Shown here piece after piece: positions 4,974 to 8,328 of a stretch of 8,328 nt of DNA (the stretch's first letter is position 1; each line of letters starts with the position of its first letter). Both the position numbers and the translations under genes were made by a program. The notes beneath the pieces were generated by a model. That model had not been told where the DNA came from. It searched no databases and saw only the letters and a list, made by a program, of their open reading frames with translations. This stretch comes from Bacteroidota bacterium (GTDB lineage Bacteria; Bacteroidota; Bacteroidia; Bacteroidales; Prolixibacteraceae). The stretch covers positions 1-8,328 of the forward strand of contig JAUYTA010000625.1 of the NCBI GenBank assembly GCA_030695265.1, written 5' to 3'.

Positions 4974-7142
4974 ATGATAACTGATACAGAAACGGCTTTT
5001 GCAGGTTTCTTCGAAATTTGCAAAACAAACATTCCAGAGAAAGATCATTCCAGAATTCTGGATACCTATTCTTTTGTTTGCGGGGTTTTTGGAGATAAGA
5101 GATGGGAGTCTGGAGAAATAATTGTTGTTCACTCCATCGAAGTGGCAAAAATTGTTGTTCAGGAGATTGGCCTGAGTACCGATTCGGTAATGGCAGCATT
5201 GTTGCACAATGTTTACTACCAAAACGAGCATATTAAAGAAGTTGAAACGAGGTTTGGAAAGGCTGTAACTTCAATTCTTGAAGGAATGGCCAAAATCAAC
5301 GCGTTGGGAACTGATACCGTCGAATTGCATTCTGAAAACTTTCGCAACCTGATGCTTGCTATGGCTGGCGATGTTCGGGTAATACTGGTGAAAATAGCCG
5401 ACCGTATGCAGGTAATGCGCCACCTCGATTCGCAAAGGCATGCTGTGCGGGCTAAAATATCAAGTGAAACATCCCATTTATATGCCCCGCTGGCACACAG
5501 GCTCGGATTGTACTATATCAATTCCGAGTTATTGGATCTTTGCCTGAAATATCAAAATCCGGAAGCTTATAACGCAGTTGCCATTAGGTTGCAGGAAACC
5601 GACCGGGAACGGGCCAATTTTGTAGCCGAATTTGTAAAGCCAATTGAAAACAAACTGAATATCAGGGGATTTTCCTTTGATATGAAAGCCCGAACTAAAT
5701 CCATCAATTCCATCTGGCGCAAAATGCAGACACAGAAAGTAGAGTTTGATGAAGTAATGGATTTATTTGCCATTCGTATTATTCTCAATACTGAACTGGA
5801 AAATGAAAAATCGGATTGCTGGCAGGTATATTCGATCGTTACAGAAGAATACCAGTCGAACCCGAAACGTATGCGCGATTGGATTACCATACCCAAATCG
5901 AATGGATATGAGTCGCTTCATGCCACTGTTCTTGGGCCAAATGATAAATGGGTCGAAATTCAGATCAGAACCAGACGTATGGATGAAATTGCCGAAAAAG
6001 GTTTGGCTGCGCATTGGAAATACAAAGGTGGAACTGGTACTTCTGAAATGGAAAAATGGCTGGCCAACGTGCGTGAAATTTTGGAAAATCCGGATTTGAA
6101 CATGGTCGATTTTATCGACGATTTCAAAATGAATGTTTATGCCGATGAGATATTTGTATTCACGCCAAAGGGCGATTTGCGCAAACTTTCGGCTGGCGCA
6201 ACCTTGCTCGATTTTGCTTACGAGATCCATTCAGGAGTGGGCGATAGGTGTGTAGGTGGAAAAGTTAACGGACGAAATGTAACCCTGCGGCATAAGCTTA
6301 AAAATGGCGATCAAATATCGGTTGATACCGCAAACCATCAGCGACCTAAACTGGATTGGCTCGATTTTGTCGCTACCACAAAGGCTAAAAACCGGATAAA
6401 AGCCAGTTTGAATGAGGAAGTTAAGCGCGAAGCCGAGAATGGAAAGGAAATCGTACTCAGGAAAATGAAAAACTGGAAGATCGAATACAACGACGAAAGC
6501 ATTCGAAAAATCCTGAAGAATTATAAACTGAAACTTGCGCAGGACTTTTACTACAATGTTTCGACCGGTAAAATTGATCCTCTTGAAATTAAAGAGTTGC
6601 TTGTGGGGAAAAAGGAAGAAACTGCCAAACAACTTGTTGCAGATATCCTGCCCAAAGAAAAAATTCAGGATTTGGAATTTTCGGGCGGCGATGATTACTT
6701 AGTGATTGACAATAACCTTAAAAATGTAGTTTACAAACTGGCTCCCTGCTGCAACCCGATTTTTGGAGATCCGATTTTTGGTTTTGTCACCATTAGCGAA
6801 GGAATAAAAATACACCGTTCAACTTGCCCGAATGCTCCGCAATTGCTTGAGCGCTATCCATACCGCCTCATCAAAGCCAAATGGCAGGAAACAAAGAAAA
6901 AATCGTCGTTTCAGGCAACTATCCGTATTGCAGGAACCGACGAAATTGGCATTGTTGGTCAAATATCGCATGTAATTTCAAAAGATATTGGCGTGCAGAT
7001 GCGTTCTATAAATATAGATACCAACAATGGCGCATTTGACGGAACCTTGCGGGTTTTTGTAAATGGGCTCGATCATCTTGATTTTTTAATGAATAAACTA
7101 AAGGCTATCAACGGTGTTATAACTGTTACAAGGGCAGAATAG
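4974..7142 (+). CDS. relA: Long RelA/SpoT homologue: (p)ppGpp synthetase with degenerate hydrolase domain
   Basis: Makes the alarmone (p)ppGpp from ATP and GTP/GDP, expected to act on the ribosome during amino-acid starvation. It has 722 residues in the full-length order: HD hydrolase domain (about 25-190), synthetase (about 210-350), TGS (about 392-453), helical region, Cys-containing ZFD/RIS domain (LAPCCNPIFGDPIFGF about 589-604, C618) and C-terminal ACT (about 646-722). The synthetase site looks intact: RTKSINSIWRKM (R240, K242), D263 in DLFAIR, RMRD (299-302, like the RxKD of Rel enzymes), NGYESLH (Y312) and VEIQIRT (E328). The hydrolase site is not: compared with the Rel pattern HDxxED, this protein has HNVYYQ (H78, N79, Y82, Q83), and the Asn of LADRLHN is Val147; only H53, H78 and D143 remain. 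It should therefore be a synthetase without hydrolase, like RelA of E. coli. The ATG at 4974 is preferred over a GTG six bases upstream. No clear -7 box was seen in 4765-4973. Confidence 0.93.
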   Translation: MITDTETAFAGFFEICKTNIPEKDHSRILDTYSFVCGVFGDKRWESGEIIVVHSIEVAKIVVQEIGLSTDSVMAALLHNVYYQNEHIKEVETRFGKAVTSILEGMAKINALGTDTVELHSENFRNLMLAMAGDVRVILVKIADRMQVMRHLDSQRHAVRAKISSETSHLYAPLAHRLGLYYINSELLDLCLKYQNPEAYNAVAIRLQETDRERANFVAEFVKPIENKLNIRGFSFDMKARTKSINSIWRKMQTQKVEFDEVMDLFAIRIILNTELENEKSDCWQVYSIVTEEYQSNPKRMRDWITIPKSNGYESLHATVLGPNDKWVEIQIRTRRMDEIAEKGLAAHWKYKGGTGTSEMEKWLANVREILENPDLNMVDFIDDFKMNVYADEIFVFTPKGDLRKLSAGATLLDFAYEIHSGVGDRCVGGKVNGRNVTLRHKLKNGDQISVDTANHQRPKLDWLDFVATTKAKNRIKASLNEEVKREAENGKEIVLRKMKNWKIEYNDESIRKILKNYKLKLAQDFYYNVSTGKIDPLEIKELLVGKKEETAKQLVADILPKEKIQDLEFSGGDDYLVIDNNLKNVVYKLAPCCNPIFGDPIFGFVTISEGIKIHRSTCPNAPQLLERYPYRLIKAKWQETKKKSSFQATIRIAGTDEIGIVGQISHVISKDIGVQMRSINIDTNNGAFDGTLRVFVNGLDHLDFLMNKLKAINGVITVTRAE

Positions 7143-7160
7143 GAGATTTGTTGGGAAGCA

Positions 7161-7274
7161 AAAAAGTCTGGAGACCGGAGACGGAAGTCAGAGGTAAAAA
7201 GTCGGGAGACCGAAGACGGAAGACGGAAGTTAAAAAGTCGGGAAATCTCATCCGGAAGTTAAAAAGATAGGAAA
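7161..7274 (+). repeat. Purine-rich tandem repeat between relA and the small TPR gene
   Basis: Three units begin AAAAAGTC(T/G)GG at 7161, 7196 and 7232 (lengths 35, 36 and 29), and a fourth partial AAAAAG starts at 7261. Within units a 7-base motif recurs as GGAGACC, GGAGACG, GAAGACG and GAAGACG before GAAGT. The plus strand is almost all purine apart from regular C/T positions. It starts 18 bases after the relA stop and ends at the next start codon. It looks like a slippage-prone mini-satellite spacer; similar heptamer-type spacers are recalled from Bacteroidota genomes, but this was not checked. Confidence 0.8.
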
Positions 7275-7547
7275 ATGGATATTACTGAAGCAAAAAAACT
7301 GTTTGAGCAAAATGAACTAAATGGAGCAACTGTGATACTGAATGAATTAATTTCAGTTAATTCTTCTGAAATTCAGGCGCTCCTTCTCAGAGCTCGTATT
7401 TATTATAAGACTCAACGATGGGGAGATGCGATAAATGATTATTGTTCGGTTTTGGAAATTGAGCCCGAAAATCAGGAAGCAAAATCGGGAATTGAAATGG
7501 CCGAAAATATTTTGGGGTATTTTACACCCGACATGTTTAATCCATAG
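7275..7547 (+). CDS. Small tetratricopeptide-repeat protein
   Basis: A 90-residue cytoplasmic protein with no signal peptide. It consists of about two TPR helix pairs: residues 1-30 (ITEAKKLFEQNELNGATVILNELI) and 32-66 (SEIQALLLRARIYYKTQRWGDAINDYCSVLEIEPEN), followed by a helix and the ending ILGYFTPDMFNP. TPRs mediate protein-protein contact; the partner is unknown. The C-terminal tail resembles the ILNFYNKDMYNP-like tail I recall from small Bacteroidota TPR proteins, which suggests a conserved family rather than a chance frame. No promoter box lies between relA and this gene, so co-transcription with relA through the repeat is likely. The ATG has a weak AGGA two bases upstream. Confidence 0.8.
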   Translation: MDITEAKKLFEQNELNGATVILNELISVNSSEIQALLLRARIYYKTQRWGDAINDYCSVLEIEPENQEAKSGIEMAENILGYFTPDMFNP

Positions 7548-7588
7548 ATATTTACGAAAGTACGTTTTAGGTATTCTGATTGCCATTC

Positions 7589-7610
7589 AACCAAAAAAAG
7601 ATGGTTTTTT
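7589..7610 (+). terminator. Possible terminator after the small TPR gene
   Basis: AACCA (7589-7593) pairs with TGGTT (7602-7606) around an 8-base A-rich loop, followed by more T residues to 7610. The stem is short; alternative A-run/T-run pairing is possible. Its position between two genes, one with its own promoter downstream, supports the call. Confidence 0.4.
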
Positions 7611-7632
7611 CATTTCCTGTGTTAATTAATTC

Positions 7633-7663
7633 TTAGGTTTTTTATTTGTAATTGCTATTTTTG
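7633..7663 (+). promoter_or_regulatory. Promoter of the secreted TPR gene
   Basis: TATTTTTG (7656-7663) is an exact match to the -7 consensus TAnnTTTG. TTAG (7633-7636), one change from the -33 TTTG, sits 19 bases upstream, which is the canonical spacing. Initiation would be near 7670, leaving a leader of about 60 bases before the ATG at 7732. Confidence 0.6.
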
Positions 7664-7731
7664 GCATGAACTTAGTTAATATCAGAGAAGAAATTTAATA
7701 AAATGAATTATAAACCTTTAAAATTATAAGT

Positions 7732-8328
7732 ATGAAACGATTTTTTTTAGCTATTGTGTTTTGTTTTGGAATTGTGGTTGGATTTGCACAGGAAGAAAAA
7801 GGTGCAATCGATTTTAAAAATGAAGGCAATGAAGCTCTACGGTCTAAAGATTACGCCGGAGCTCTGAAGTTATATGAAACTGCATTGAGCAAATGGGGTG
7901 ATGAACCAAAAGATACTGCTATGGTATATAATATGGCAGTATGCGCCTATCAGTCGAAAGACTTTGCCAAAGCAATCAAACTGTTAGATGAAACGATTGC
8001 AATGGATTATAAGAAAGAAACCGCGTTACTTTATAAGATAAATACTTATAGATTGACGAAAAATGATGAAGAATATGAAAAAACCCTTGAGATTGCATTG
8101 GCTAATTCGCCCAATGATGACAAGCTTAAGGGAATGTTGGCCAATGTTTATCTGAAGGAAGCCAATGTATTTTATACTGCCGGAGCTAATATTCTGAAAG
8201 ATGCTGCCGCTGATGTAGCTGCTGCAAAATACAAAACGACTGACGATCAGTATAAAGTTGCTACCGAAAAAGCAAAGGACGAATTTAAGAAAGCACTTCC
8301 GTTGGTAGAAAAGGCACTTGCTATTGAT
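7732..8328 (+). CDS. Exported TPR protein, C-terminus beyond window
   Basis: An open frame of 199 codons from ATG 7732 that is still open at the window's last base, so it is partial at the right edge. It starts with a signal peptide, MKRFFLAIVFCFGIVVGFAQ, with likely cleavage before Q20, so it should be periplasmic or envelope-associated. The mature part is made of TPR-like helix pairs: AIDFKNEGNEALRSKDYAGA (about 25-44), TAMVYNMAVCAYQSKDFAKA (about 62-81), then further helices around 94-150. A Lys/Ala-rich, probably coiled helical section follows (about 151-199). TPR proteins of this type in Bacteroidota often serve envelope assembly or gliding-related scaffolds, but no specific function can be assigned here. 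It has its own promoter and is separate from the small TPR gene upstream, with which it shares only the fold. Confidence 0.85.
   Translation, partial: MKRFFLAIVFCFGIVVGFAQEEKGAIDFKNEGNEALRSKDYAGALKLYETALSKWGDEPKDTAMVYNMAVCAYQSKDFAKAIKLLDETIAMDYKKETALLYKINTYRLTKNDEEYEKTLEIALANSPNDDKLKGMLANVYLKEANVFYTAGANILKDAAADVAAAKYKTTDDQYKVATEKAKDEFKKALPLVEKALAID

Noticed and set aside
5763..6230. 155-codon minus-strand open frame inside relA
   Set aside because: It lies antisense to the strongly conserved synthetase/TGS region and has no recognisable protein features; a shadow frame.
1..8328. tRNA, rRNA, CRISPR array, insertion sequence or defence system
   Set aside because: No cloverleaf, repeat-spacer array, transposase or defence-type gene was recognised on either strand.

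Overview
The window looks like chromosomal DNA of a Bacteroidota bacterium, probably order Bacteroidales/Marinilabiliales; the order is an inference from protein style. The evidence is moderately AT-rich DNA, almost no Shine-Dalgarno sequences, several Bacteroidota-type -7 boxes (TAnnTTTG) in front of genes, signal peptides ending in an 'F(A/S)Q' cleavage pattern, and typical Bacteroidota versions of DnaX, a RelA/SpoT protein and small TPR proteins. Nothing here looks like a prophage, insertion sequence, CRISPR array or large island. It reads as an ordinary core-genome stretch with some unusual details.

Layout: 1-270 is a non-coding leader with three consecutive inverted repeats, the first two resembling a REP-type intergenic repeat. 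271-1569 (+) is a class I DNA photolyase. It converges, through a bidirectional terminator (1576-1611), on 1631-2167 (-), an exported Cys-type glutathione peroxidase. The 2168-2346 gap separates this from the divergent dnaX gene and holds a good dnaX promoter and a 9-bp dyad. dnaX (2347-4091, +) is split by a run of ten A residues: frame 0 stops at once (367-residue gamma-like product), and the -1 frame continues into the tau tail (581-residue product). Then come ferritin (4201-4713) with its own promoter and terminator, a long RelA/SpoT homologue (4974-7142), a purine-rich tandem repeat (7161-7260), a 90-residue TPR protein (7275-7547), and a secreted TPR protein that runs off the right edge (7732-8328).

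How the genes relate: photolyase repairs UV lesions, the peroxidase removes peroxides in the envelope, ferritin sequesters iron and so limits Fenton chemistry, and the RelA-like enzyme makes the (p)ppGpp starvation alarmone. DnaX is the replicative clamp loader. They share a stress/maintenance theme but lie in separate transcription units, so the clustering may be incidental. The two most interesting signals are the A10 frameshift in dnaX and the RelA/SpoT protein, whose hydrolase site has lost several key residues while its synthetase site is intact.
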